Part shown: positions 1-6,958 of the stretch, piece by piece
Position numbering within the stretch: position 1 is the first letter of the stretch
How the letters are laid out: each line of letters begins with the position of its first letter
Source: Treponema sp. UBA3662
GTDB taxonomy: Bacteria; Spirochaetota; Spirochaetia; Treponematales; Treponemataceae
Length of the DNA: 10,381 bases
NCBI GenBank assembly: GCA_002373205.1
Contig: DFJV01000011.1
Location: forward strand, 1-10,381
Direction: 5' to 3'
Position numbers and translations under genes: made by a program
The notes under the pieces: model-generated
The model's input: only the letters and a program-made list of their open reading frames with translations
Databases searched by the model: none
What the model was told of the DNA's origin: nothing

Positions 1-530
1 TTCTCCTTGTTTTGGGAGGTAGCTCTGGTGCCCTGCAAATAAACAACCTTGTGGTGCAGAACATTACATGGCTAAAGGAAAGGTTCATCGTGGTCCATCA
101 GACTGGAAAGGCCTTTGCCCACGACAATCCGCTTCTTATGGCATCCCGCAACGACTCCTACAAGCCCTACGACTTTATCTACAGCGAAATGCCGTCTGTA
201 ATACAGGCAAGCGACGTGGTGCTTTCGCGTGCAGGGGCAAATTCAATCTGGGAATGTGCCGTTTGCTCAAAGCCAATGGTTCTTGTTCCCCTGTGCGGTT
301 CAGGGACAAGGGGTGACCAGGTTGACAATGCCCGTTTTATTCAGCAAAATGGTGCAGCAATGGCTCTTATTGGCAAGGATGCGGATTCCGACCATCTTAA
401 GGAAGCTTTGGAATCTCTTTTGTCCAAGGAAAAGAGGGATTCACTTTCTGCTGCCTGCAAAAAGCTGTGCGGAGAAAAGGTTCCGTCTCAAAACATTGCA
501 AATCATATTCTTGAAGGACTTAAAAAATGA
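1..530 (+). CDS. murG: MurG, UDP-GlcNAc transferase (C-terminal half, 5' truncated by window)
   Basis: MurG transfers GlcNAc from UDP-GlcNAc to lipid I on the cytoplasmic face of the inner membrane, making lipid II for peptidoglycan. The reading frame is already open at the window edge (first full codon at base 3), so only about 175 C-terminal residues of a protein usually near 360 are visible. Seen: the glycine-rich loop LGGSSGALQIN that opens the C-terminal Rossmann domain, then VHQTG, then the donor-binding stretch SRAGANSIWE, then a PLCGSGTRGDQVDNARF segment matching the family's conserved Gln/Asp-x-x-Asn-Ala site. The Glu of the SRAGA...E motif is the family's UDP-GlcNAc contact. The in-frame TTG near base 12 is internal to the glycine-rich loop and is not a start. 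The stop overlaps the next ATG (ATGA), suggesting translational coupling. Assignment is secure; the strain-specific N-terminus is outside the window. Confidence 0.93.
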   Translation, partial: LLVLGGSSGALQINNLVVQNITWLKERFIVVHQTGKAFAHDNPLLMASRNDSYKPYDFIYSEMPSVIQASDVVLSRAGANSIWECAVCSKPMVLVPLCGSGTRGDQVDNARFIQQNGAAMALIGKDADSDHLKEALESLLSKEKRDSLSAACKKLCGEKVPSQNIANHILEGLKK

Positions 531-1054
531 ATCTACCAATCATCGACTTGTTGTTTCTGCTTATAATAGTTTTGTGCGCAATAATATGCCTTGTAAAAGG
601 TTTTGTGAACAGTGTGTTTAATAAGGCTGCTCCAATACTTGCCTTGTGGGCTGCTGTTCTTGGCTGGAGGCCCTTGTCTTCCATGCTAAAGGATACAATA
701 AAAATTTCCATACTCAACTACATTGCCTCTTTCCTGATTATTTTTATCGTGGTATTCATAATGATAAAAATCCTCCAGATGATTTTAGGCAATATTTTTG
801 AAGGAAGGATACTCGGTTCCCTTGACAGAACCCTGGGCTTTTTCTTTGGCGTAATAGAAGGTCTTGTAATAGTCCTTTTGATTATGATTATCCTTACAGC
901 CCAGCCTTGGTTTGACGTAAGCGGAATTTTTGCCGGCAGCATTTTCTACAGGATATTCGCTCCCGTGGTAAATTCAAATGTCAATGCAATTTCAAATTCT
1001 GTAAAAAATGCCTCTGCATGTCTTTTCGTTGGGGGAAAATCCCTGAATGTTTGA
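527..1054 (+). CDS. cvpA: CvpA-family inner-membrane protein
   Basis: This 175-residue, very hydrophobic protein has about four membrane segments, roughly residues 5-23, 31-48, 63-85 and 104-125. Between the third and fourth lies the family-like signature GSLDRTLGFFFGVIEGL (residues 97-113), which resembles the conserved turn of CvpA proteins (first linked to colicin V production in E. coli). The cellular role of the family is poorly defined; envelope homeostasis is the usual suggestion. The start ATG overlaps the murG stop by four bases and is preceded by GAAGGA at 513-518 with eight bases of spacing. The end overlaps the next gene by eight bases. Asn codons are mostly AAT (9 of 11), unlike flgF at the far end of the window. 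The gene position between murG and the clamp-loader gene matches what I recall from Treponema. Family call is good; no specific function is claimed. Confidence 0.82.
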   Translation: MNLPIIDLLFLLIIVLCAIICLVKGFVNSVFNKAAPILALWAAVLGWRPLSSMLKDTIKISILNYIASFLIIFIVVFIMIKILQMILGNIFEGRILGSLDRTLGFFFGVIEGLVIVLLIMIILTAQPWFDVSGIFAGSIFYRIFAPVVNSNVNAISNSVKNASACLFVGGKSLNV

Positions 1055-2291
1055 CAACCTGCTTTACCAAAGTGCCTCATCATTGCTTTCGGAAGACATA
1101 AGAAAGAATTGCCTGCCAAATTCAATATTGTTTGCAGGCCCCGCCGCATCTGGAAAGCTAACCTGTGCCCTGGAGCTTGCCAGGGTGCTTGCATGCCGCC
1201 AGAACCCCCGCGGAGAGTGGAACTGCACTTGCCCCAGTTGCCTTAGGAACAAGGCCTTGGTAAGCCAGAACGTGCTTGTCTGTGGCCCCGGAGACAGAAC
1301 GCTTGAAATTGCCGCTGCAAAGACAACGCTTTTGAATCAGAGCATAAACAATACAAGTCATGTGGAGGCTGCCCGCTATCTTTACCTGCGTGCCGTAAGA
1401 AAACTTACCGTTAGGTTTAGCCCTGTGCTATGGGAAGGTGATTCAAGCCTTGCAAAGTTTTCGCCCCTTTTGCAGTCCATAAATGATTCCCTTGAACTTT
1501 TGGAGCCAGGACGCACTTTGCCGGACGAAGCTACTCTTACAAAAATCCTTGATTCTGTTGGGGAGCAGTGTGAAAAGCTTGAGAATTCATTTTTGTACAA
1601 TGCACTTCCAGTTTCCCAGATAAGGCGCTTTTCCGCATGGGCACACCTTAGCTCTGGAAGCGGCCAGAAAGTTCTTATAATAGAAAATGCCGACTGTATG
1701 GAAGACAGTTCAAGAAATGCACTGCTTAAAATTCTTGAGGAGCCGCCGGAAGCCGTTACCTTTATCCTTACTACGACCAAGAGGGGGGCAATGCTTCCCA
1801 CAATACTTTCCCGCGTGCGCACTTACAATTTTTTTGAACGCACTGCAGAACAGCAAAAGACTGTCATAAGCCGTGTCTTTAGGCAGAGCGGTGGAGGGTA
1901 TAATTCACCTGTAGAGACAGTTAGCGGTTTCTTGCAGACATACCTGCCTGTAAAGCCTGATACGGTAAAGGAATATGCTTCATCTTATTTTGAGACCCTT
2001 GCCCAGGGACATGTTCCAGACATTGCTTCCATAATAAAGGGCTGTGGAAACTTTGACCCAAGGCTTTTGCTCAATATATTTTTTGCAGGAATAATTGATT
2101 CCCAGAAAAAGCTTTTGTCAACACCAGCCGGTGCAGAAGCTTCGTCTCAGATACTTGTTCAAATTCGTAAGGTTTACAACAACATAAACATGTTCAATCA
2201 AAATGCACTCTCTGCATTTGAAGAGCTAACCCGCGAACTTTTGCAGATTAATTTTGTTCACGGAGGAATTTTCAGGGAAGCACTTGAATGA
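1047..2291 (+). CDS. holB: DNA polymerase III delta'-like clamp-loader subunit (with insertion)
   Basis: A clamp-loader AAA+ protein of 414 residues, longer than the usual 320-340 for delta'. Seen: Walker A-type loop GPAASGKLT at 31-39; four cysteines at 50, 60, 62 and 65, in the place of the delta' zinc module; the strand KVLIIENAD (208-216) standing for Walker B; then RNALLKILEEPPEAVTFIL (223-241), the hallmark of delta'/DnaX proteins; and LPTILSRVR (250-258) at the sensor-1/SRC position, with Val where delta' and gamma usually have Cys. Between about residues 89 and 188 there is roughly 100 residues not expected in E. coli-type delta'. Residues 270-414 are helical-looking and fit the collar domain. 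Known role: part of the complex that loads the beta clamp onto primed DNA in the cytoplasm. A DnaX paralogue is the alternative, but position and length favour delta'. The start is preceded by GGGGGA at 1031-1036; the gene overlaps both neighbours. Confidence 0.85.
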   Translation: MFDNLLYQSASSLLSEDIRKNCLPNSILFAGPAASGKLTCALELARVLACRQNPRGEWNCTCPSCLRNKALVSQNVLVCGPGDRTLEIAAAKTTLLNQSINNTSHVEAARYLYLRAVRKLTVRFSPVLWEGDSSLAKFSPLLQSINDSLELLEPGRTLPDEATLTKILDSVGEQCEKLENSFLYNALPVSQIRRFSAWAHLSSGSGQKVLIIENADCMEDSSRNALLKILEEPPEAVTFILTTTKRGAMLPTILSRVRTYNFFERTAEQQKTVISRVFRQSGGGYNSPVETVSGFLQTYLPVKPDTVKEYASSYFETLAQGHVPDIASIIKGCGNFDPRLLLNIFFAGIIDSQKKLLSTPAGAEASSQILVQIRKVYNNINMFNQNALSAFEELTRELLQINFVHGGIFREALE

Positions 2292-3556
2292 AAGATTTTG
2301 TAAAGAAGGTTTCTAAAAAGATTTCGAAGTTGTCGGAAGCCCAGCTTGCGGCCTTGTTCGAAGATCTCAATTCAGAAAATGACATGCTCAATTCTCTGGT
2401 GGAAAGCCTTTCCACTGGTCTTGTCATTGTGGACGAGAACTACATTATAATGCAGCACAACAAGGCTGCTGAGCGTCTTTTTCCCTTTGTTTCCCGCCAG
2501 GCATACAACGAACAGCTTCCTGTTTGGCAATTGGTTGACGATGAGCCTCTTTCTTTTTTCCTTAAGTCCTGTGCAAGTGAGCAGAAGACAAATGTAAGCG
2601 AGGAATTTTCCATAGCGTCTGACGGCGGAATAAAATTTTTGAACGTAACAATTTTGCCCTTTGTTCAAAAGCACTGGAATGAATCTACCGATGTTGTGGA
2701 AACAAAAATCGTAGGCTATATAATTACAGTTGATGACATTACCCAAAAGCGCCAGCAGGAAATTCTTTTGCACCGCATGGAAAGCCTTGCAAGCCTTACA
2801 AACCTTGCCGCTTCTGTTGCCCACGAGATAAAGAATCCGCTTGGGGCAATAAGCATACATATTCAGCTTTTGCAGAAGGCCGTAAAAAAAGCCCGCAATG
2901 GAAACGGAATGCTGCCCGCGCAAAAGTTCATGGAAGACTATCTTGACGTTGTGAATGAGGAAATTGACAACCTGAACAAAATCGTTCTTGACTTTTTGTT
3001 TGCCGTAAGACCGGTTCAGGCTACAATGACTCTTTGTTCTCCGGATTCGTTAATAGAAAAACTCACTTCTTTCTTTAAGCCTGAATTTGACGCCAAGAAT
3101 GTGTCGCTTGAACTTCGTCTTTCCAAAAAGAAGACCCGCCTTTTGATGGACGAAAAGCTTTTCCGCGAAGTTATCGTAAACATTGTGCAGAATGCCCTTG
3201 CCGCAATCACCCAGCGTTTTTCTTCCTCGCAGGAGGCTGGTGACGGTTTTGCCCACGGAGAGCTTATAATAGAATCCTGCGTAAAGGATGAACGCTATTT
3301 TTTAAGCTTTGCAGACAACGGCAGCGGTATGGACAGCGAGACTTCATCCCATATTTTTGAGCCTTACTACACCACAAAGTCAAACGGAACGGGGCTGGGG
3401 CTTACAACAGTCTACAAAATCATAAAGGAATTCCGCGGAGATATAGACGTTAAGTCTGTGCTTGGGCATGGAACGGTATTTACAATTACTCTTCCTGTTC
3501 CACAGAGCGGGGTAAAGCTTATTGCTTCCAAAAAAAGCGCGAAGGATGAAAAATGA
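2288..3556 (+). CDS. atoS: Soluble PAS-containing histidine kinase (AtoS/NtrB type)
   Basis: A 422-residue sensor kinase that should autophosphorylate and pass phosphate to the regulator encoded next. Order of domains: a short helical N-terminus (1-35), a PAS-like domain (about 36-160; SLSTGLVIVDENYIIMQHN then FLNVTILPF and GYIITVDDITQKR), a HisKA helix pair with ASVAHEIKNPLGA (phosphorylated His 179), and a HATPase_c domain with N-box NIVQNA (298-303), G1 box DNGSGM (343-348), F-box FEPYYTT (357-363) and G2 box GTGLGL (367-372). All kinase boxes are intact. I see no membrane segment or signal peptide, so the signal is probably cytoplasmic, as for NtrB. The start ATG overlaps the preceding stop (ATGA) and has AGGGA at 2274-2278. 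The symbol atoS follows naming used in treponemes; it does not imply acetoacetate sensing, and the ligand is unknown. Confidence 0.9.
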   Translation: MKDFVKKVSKKISKLSEAQLAALFEDLNSENDMLNSLVESLSTGLVIVDENYIIMQHNKAAERLFPFVSRQAYNEQLPVWQLVDDEPLSFFLKSCASEQKTNVSEEFSIASDGGIKFLNVTILPFVQKHWNESTDVVETKIVGYIITVDDITQKRQQEILLHRMESLASLTNLAASVAHEIKNPLGAISIHIQLLQKAVKKARNGNGMLPAQKFMEDYLDVVNEEIDNLNKIVLDFLFAVRPVQATMTLCSPDSLIEKLTSFFKPEFDAKNVSLELRLSKKKTRLLMDEKLFREVIVNIVQNALAAITQRFSSSQEAGDGFAHGELIIESCVKDERYFLSFADNGSGMDSETSSHIFEPYYTTKSNGTGLGLTTVYKIIKEFRGDIDVKSVLGHGTVFTITLPVPQSGVKLIASKKSAKDEK

Positions 3557-4929
3557 AATTTACTCTTCTTATTATTGATGACGAAAAAAACATCCGCGAA
3601 GGTCTGGCCGCAAATTTTGAGCTTGAAGACTATAACGTAAAGACTGCCGCAACCGGGGAAGAAGGCCTTAAAATTATAGAAAAGGGAGACATAGACCTTG
3701 TAATTACGGACTTGCGCATGCCGGGAATAAGCGGTGAGCAGGTGCTTGCAAAGGTAACGGCGGAAACTCCTGGTATTCCCGTAATCATATTGACTGGCCA
3801 CGGAAGCATAGACAGTGCGGTAGATGCCATGCGCCACGGAGCCTATGACTTTTTAACAAAGCCCTTAAACCTTGACCAGCTTGGAATGATTGTAAAGCGG
3901 GCCCTTGAAAGCCGCGAAATGAGCCTCCAGCACCAGCAGCTTAAACAAACCCTGGAAGGAAACGAAAGCCTAAAGGGAATGATTGGAAAGTCTGCCGCAA
4001 TGCAGAAGGTTCAGGGGATGATTCGAAAGGTTGCAGACAGCAGGGCAAGCGTTCTTATAACAGGCGAGAGCGGTGTTGGAAAGGAACTTGTTGCAAAGGC
4101 AATCCACAATCTTTCCCAGCGCAAGGACAAGTCTTTCGTAGAGGTTCAGCTTTCATCTCTAAGCGAGAACGTAATAGAAAGCGAACTCTTTGGCCACGAA
4201 AAGGGAGCCTATACCGGTGCAGACAGAATGCAGAAGGGCTGCTTTGAGCGTGCTCACGGCGGAACGATTTTTCTTGATGAAATTGGCGAGATAAACCAGA
4301 ACGTGCAGGTAAAGATTCTGCGTGTTTTGCAGGAGAGAAAATTTGAGCGTGTTGGCGGAGAACAGACTATTGAAGTTGATGTTAGAATCATAGCCGCAAC
4401 AAACCGAAACCTGGAGGAAGAGGTAAAGGCCGGCCGCTTCCGTGAAGACTTGTACTACCGCCTGAACGTAATCCACATAGAAGTTCCTCCGCTTAGAGAA
4501 CGCAAGGACGACATACCTCTTTTGCTGTCCCACTTCCTAAATGAATTCAATGCAGAGAACAACAAGAGCATAAAGGGGGTGGATAACCGGGCAAAGTCAC
4601 TTTTGTTCAAGTACAACTGGCCGGGAAATATCCGCGAACTTCGTAACTGTATGGAGAGTGCAGTTGTTATGTGCGGTGGGGATGAAATATCAAGTGCAGA
4701 TTTGCCGCCTTCCATTAATGCAGGTAGTGGGGCAGACAGCATTTCTATTCCGCTGGGCATTACGCTTGACGAAGCCGAAAAGATTATCATCCGCGAAAAT
4801 CTTGCGCTAAACCGCAACAACAAGAGTAAGACAGCAGACATGCTTGGCATAGGGCGAAAGACTTTGCAGAGGCGCCTGGCAGAGTGGGGGCTGGAAGGAG
4901 AATCAGGAACTGATGCAGACGATGTATGA
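3553..4929 (+). CDS. atoC: Sigma-54-dependent response regulator (AtoC/NtrC family)
   Basis: A 458-residue transcription activator, the partner of the kinase just upstream (four-base ATGA overlap, GAAGGA at 3541-3546). Receiver domain 1-120: acidic pocket DD at 9-10, phospho-acceptor Asp53 (VITDLRMPG), Thr81 and Lys103. AAA+ domain about 143-375: Walker A GESGVGKE (171-178), sigma-54-contact loop GAYTGA (218-223, the Phe to Tyr form of GAFTGA), Walker B IFLDEI (239-244), arginine-rich FREDLYYRLNV (296-306) and WPGNIREL (356-363). C-terminal Fis-type helix-turn-helix about 405-447 with KSKTADMLGIGRKTLQRRL. Known role: ATP-driven remodelling of RNA polymerase carrying sigma-54 at enhancer-dependent promoters. 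The usual VNCAAL stretch before GAFTGA is replaced by VEVQLSSLSE (196-205). Targets are not evident here; I found no convincing sigma-54 promoter in the intergenic regions. Confidence 0.94.
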   Translation: MKFTLLIIDDEKNIREGLAANFELEDYNVKTAATGEEGLKIIEKGDIDLVITDLRMPGISGEQVLAKVTAETPGIPVIILTGHGSIDSAVDAMRHGAYDFLTKPLNLDQLGMIVKRALESREMSLQHQQLKQTLEGNESLKGMIGKSAAMQKVQGMIRKVADSRASVLITGESGVGKELVAKAIHNLSQRKDKSFVEVQLSSLSENVIESELFGHEKGAYTGADRMQKGCFERAHGGTIFLDEIGEINQNVQVKILRVLQERKFERVGGEQTIEVDVRIIAATNRNLEEEVKAGRFREDLYYRLNVIHIEVPPLRERKDDIPLLLSHFLNEFNAENNKSIKGVDNRAKSLLFKYNWPGNIRELRNCMESAVVMCGGDEISSADLPPSINAGSGADSISIPLGITLDEAEKIIIRENLALNRNNKSKTADMLGIGRKTLQRRLAEWGLEGESGTDADDV

Positions 4930-5464
4930 CAAGCTCGGTGAACTTTTGAGTGAGACACTGGAAGCTGGTGAAATAAAATTTGTCCGCGTGGAGCGTCCGC
5001 AAAAAAAGCAGCCGGAAAGCAGAGAAGACGCGGAAGACACGAAGAATGCAGATGCTGCGTATGGTGCAGAAGGGGAGGAAAGTTCAGGGGAAAAATCTCA
5101 GGAAGCAAAGTCAGATTCCTCTGCCGGAAAAAGTGGCTCGCAGTCAAGCGGCTATCAGCAAAAGGAAGGTGGTGCTCAAAACCGCAGGCGCAGTTCTGGT
5201 TCGTCTGGCCCAAAGAAAAAGCCAGTTGCCAACAATTCATATTTTTACAAAAAAATAACGCCAGAGCTGGAAAGGGCCTACAGGCTTTTGGACATAAACT
5301 TCCAGTCAAGCCTGGACGATGCTAAAAAGGCCTACAAGGAAAAGCTAAAGTATTACCACCCGGACCGCTATGCCGGAAACGAAGTGCTTACCAAAGTTGC
5401 CACGGACAAGACAAGGCAGATTGTTGAGTCCTTCAATATGATTTCTGAATTCCTTACAAAATAA
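4913..5464 (+). CDS. Small protein with C-terminal J domain (DnaJ-like co-chaperone)
   Basis: A 183-residue protein. Residues 1-27 are a short amphipathic segment (MQTMYDKLGELLSETLEAGE); about 28-108 is charged, Ser/Gly/Lys/Glu-rich and presumably disordered; about 114-183 is a J domain with PELERAYRLLDINFQSS and the HPD triad at 149-151 (KLKYYHPDRYAG), then a final helix QIVESFNMISEFL. The HPD triad is what stimulates the ATPase of DnaK/Hsp70 partners. Classical DnaJ has the J domain at the N-terminus followed by G/F and zinc regions; here it is C-terminal and nothing else of DnaJ is present, so this is a specialised type III-like J protein. The start overlaps the regulator gene by 17 bases, supported by AGGA at 4905-4908; an in-frame ATG at 4922 is an alternative. 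Being coupled to the sigma-54 pair suggests related function, but the client is unknown. Confidence 0.82.
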   Translation: MQTMYDKLGELLSETLEAGEIKFVRVERPQKKQPESREDAEDTKNADAAYGAEGEESSGEKSQEAKSDSSAGKSGSQSSGYQQKEGGAQNRRRSSGSSGPKKKPVANNSYFYKKITPELERAYRLLDINFQSSLDDAKKAYKEKLKYYHPDRYAGNEVLTKVATDKTRQIVESFNMISEFLTK

Positions 5465-5531
5465 AAAAAAGCGCGGCTTCAAAAAAGCTGTGTTACACGA
5501 TTGCGTGTGCCTTTTTTGAAAATACGCGCTT
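5463..5531. terminator. Long imperfect hairpin, probable bidirectional terminator
   Basis: This lies just after the stop of the J-domain gene and between convergent genes. Outer arms AAGCGCG (5469-5475) and CGCGCTT (5525-5531) pair perfectly; after small bulges TTCAAAAAAG (5478-5487) pairs perfectly with CTTTTTTGAA (5511-5520); inside, ACACG (5495-5499) pairs with CGTGT (5504-5508) around ATTG. On the minus strand the hairpin is followed by a run of Ts (complement of 5463-5470), which is the classical intrinsic terminator form for transcripts arriving from glgC. On the plus strand the T-run 5512-5517 is inside the stem, so termination there would use only the inner stem. Pairing is read directly; the function is inferred. 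Confidence 0.68.
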
Positions 5532-5535
5532 GTAT

Positions 5536-5560
5536 GCTGCGGCAACCTTAGTTCCGCAGC
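5536..5560. repeat. Hairpin with 7-bp GC-rich stem
   Basis: GCTGCGG (5536-5542) pairs perfectly with CCGCAGC (5554-5560). Inside, AAC (5544-5546) can also pair with GTT (5551-5553), leaving a CTTA loop and one bulged C. It has no T-run on either side, so it is a stable stem rather than a standard terminator. It sits in the convergent gap and may add to 3'-end protection or termination of glgC. Confidence 0.5.
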
Positions 5561-5574
5561 GTTAACTTAATATC

Positions 5575-5601
5575 GGCTGTTCAAGAAAAAACTTTACAGC
5601 C
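5575..5601 (-). terminator. Short hairpin just downstream of glgC
   Basis: GGCTGT (5575-5580) pairs with ACAGCC (5596-5601), five bases after the glgC stop as read on the minus strand. AAG (5583-5585) and CTT (5592-5594) may extend it inside. The only T-run on the minus strand lies in the loop, so alone it is a weak terminator candidate. Confidence 0.35.
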
Positions 5602-5605
5602 AATT

Positions 5606-6898
5606 TTAAATTACTGTTCCAGCCGGAATCACTGCTCCACGCCTGATTACAATAATGCCGTCTGCGCTGTAGAATGTTCCGTGGTCTCCGTCCTCATATT
5701 TTTTACCGCTTACGTTTATGCAGCAGTTGTCTCCAATATGAGCGTTTTTGTCGATAATGGCTTTTGTTATCTTGCAGTTCTTGCCAATTCCAATGTTTGG
5801 AATCTTATTCTTTGCATTGTCTGCAATCTGCTCTGCATTTTCGTAGTAGTCGGCACCCATCATGATAACGCCGTCCAAGTCGCAGCCTTCATTGATTATA
5901 GAGCGCACACCGATTACGGAACGCTGCAACCTAGAGTTTGTGATTACGCATCCTTCGCTCGCAAGAGTTCCCGTCATGTCCGCATGGTTGATTTTGCTTG
6001 GCGGAAGGTTTCTCATGTGGGTGTAAATCGGGCTGTCTTCATCGTAGAAGTTAAAGTGGGGGAAGGGGTTTGTAAGGTCAAGGGTTGCTTCGTAGAAGGA
6101 GCGGATTGTACCAATGTCTTCCCAGTAGCCGTCAAATATGTAGCTGTTTACCTTCTTGTTCTTGATTGCATCGGGGATGATTTCCTTGCCAAAGTCATTG
6201 CGCTCGTTTGCAAGCATTTCTTCCATTGTATCTGCATTGAAGATGTAGATACCCATGGAAGCAAGGTATTCAAGTTTTGGATCCAGGTCACCACGGGACT
6301 TTTCAGGAATCTTCCAGTTGTCAATGTTAAGGTCCTTTGCGGGTTTTTCCATAAAGGCTGTGATTTTGTTTGAATCGTCAACGCGCATGATGCCAAAGCC
6401 AGATGCGTCTTCGCGGTTTACGGCCTTTGCTGCAATCGTAATGTCTGCACCGGAAGCAATGTGTTCGTTCATAAAGGCCTTAAGGTCCATGCGGTAAAGC
6501 TGGTCACCGGAAAGGATTATGTAGTGGGTTGGCTTTTGAACGCGGAAGTGGGCAAGGTTCTTGCGTACTGCGTCTGCCGTTCCCTCATACCAGCCAGAAT
6601 GTTCAAGTGTCTGTTCTGCCGCAAGAATCTCAACAAAACCGTGGCTAAAACGGTCAAAGTTGTATGAATTGATGATGTGAAGGTGAAGTGATGCCGAGTT
6701 GAACTGGGTAAGCAGGTAAATCTTTTTGTATCCGCTGTTGATACAGTTTGAAATCGGAATGTCTACGATTCTATATTTTCCGCCGAATGGAACGGCTGGC
6801 TTTGAACGCTCTTTAGTAAGCGGGTAGAGTCTTGTTCCTTTTCCTCCGCCCAAAATGATAGAAAGAACCCTGGGTTCCTGAATTTGTTGCTTTGCCAT
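5606..6898 (-). CDS. glgC: Glucose-1-phosphate adenylyltransferase (ADP-glucose pyrophosphorylase)
   Basis: GlgC makes ADP-glucose and pyrophosphate from ATP and glucose-1-phosphate, the committed step of bacterial glycogen synthesis in the cytoplasm. The 430-residue protein has the nucleotidyltransferase loop LGGGKGTRLYPLT (16-28), KPAVPFGGKYRIVDIPISN (33-51), GTADAVR (106-112), the catalytic-site GDQLYRMD (131-138, Asp132) and the sugar-phosphate Lys in MEKP (183-186). The C-terminal part is a left-handed beta-helix with repeated I/V-G-x-x spacing, ending GAVIPAGTVI. YLLTQFNSASLHLHI and the C-terminal ending resemble plant and cyanobacterial enzymes more than E. coli GlgC. Start chosen at the ATG preceded by GGAGG at 6909-6913; an upstream in-frame TTG at 6991 would add 31 hydrophobic residues, overrun the promoter and is rejected. 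A separate promoter suggests its own transcription unit. Confidence 0.96.
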   Translation of the reverse strand: MAKQQIQEPRVLSIILGGGKGTRLYPLTKERSKPAVPFGGKYRIVDIPISNCINSGYKKIYLLTQFNSASLHLHIINSYNFDRFSHGFVEILAAEQTLEHSGWYEGTADAVRKNLAHFRVQKPTHYIILSGDQLYRMDLKAFMNEHIASGADITIAAKAVNREDASGFGIMRVDDSNKITAFMEKPAKDLNIDNWKIPEKSRGDLDPKLEYLASMGIYIFNADTMEEMLANERNDFGKEIIPDAIKNKKVNSYIFDGYWEDIGTIRSFYEATLDLTNPFPHFNFYDEDSPIYTHMRNLPPSKINHADMTGTLASEGCVITNSRLQRSVIGVRSIINEGCDLDGVIMMGADYYENAEQIADNAKNKIPNIGIGKNCKITKAIIDKNAHIGDNCCINVSGKKYEDGDHGTFYSADGIIVIRRGAVIPAGTVI

Positions 6899-6908
6899 AA
6901 TTATTATT

Positions 6909-6913
6909 CCTCC
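6909..6913 (-). promoter_or_regulatory. Ribosome binding site of glgC
   Basis: The minus strand reads GGAGG, ten bases before the ATG at 6898. It decides the start of glgC against the upstream in-frame TTG. Confidence 0.8.
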
Positions 6914-6929
6914 AAAACTTATAAATAAT

Positions 6930-6958
6930 ATTATAAGCCCGCTTTGCCATAAATGCAA
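6930..6958 (-). promoter_or_regulatory. Sigma-70-type promoter of glgC
   Basis: Minus strand: -35 TTGCAT (6953-6958), spacer of exactly 17 bases, -10 TATAAT (6930-6935, perfect consensus). Transcription should begin near 6923, giving a leader of about 25 bases that contains the GGAGG site. A run of nine Ts on the minus strand lies just upstream (6960-6968) and could serve as an UP-like element or as the U-tract of a weak terminator of the upstream EAL gene. An ACCCA-AT-ACCCA direct repeat lies a little further upstream (6975-6986). Confidence 0.78.

Noticed and set aside
2372..2923. Minus-strand open frame of 183 codons opposite the histidine kinase
   Set aside because: It is antisense to intact PAS and HisKA coding sequence and shows no motif of its own.
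4455..5309. Long open frame on the minus strand (284 codons) across the regulator and J-domain genes
   Set aside because: It is antisense to two well-supported genes, its translation is Ser/Pro/Leu/His-rich without family motifs, and it has no clear ribosome site.
5681..6373. Plus-strand open frame of 230 codons opposite glgC
   Set aside because: It is a shadow of the highly conserved glgC; the predicted protein is Val/Cys-rich with no recognisable domain.
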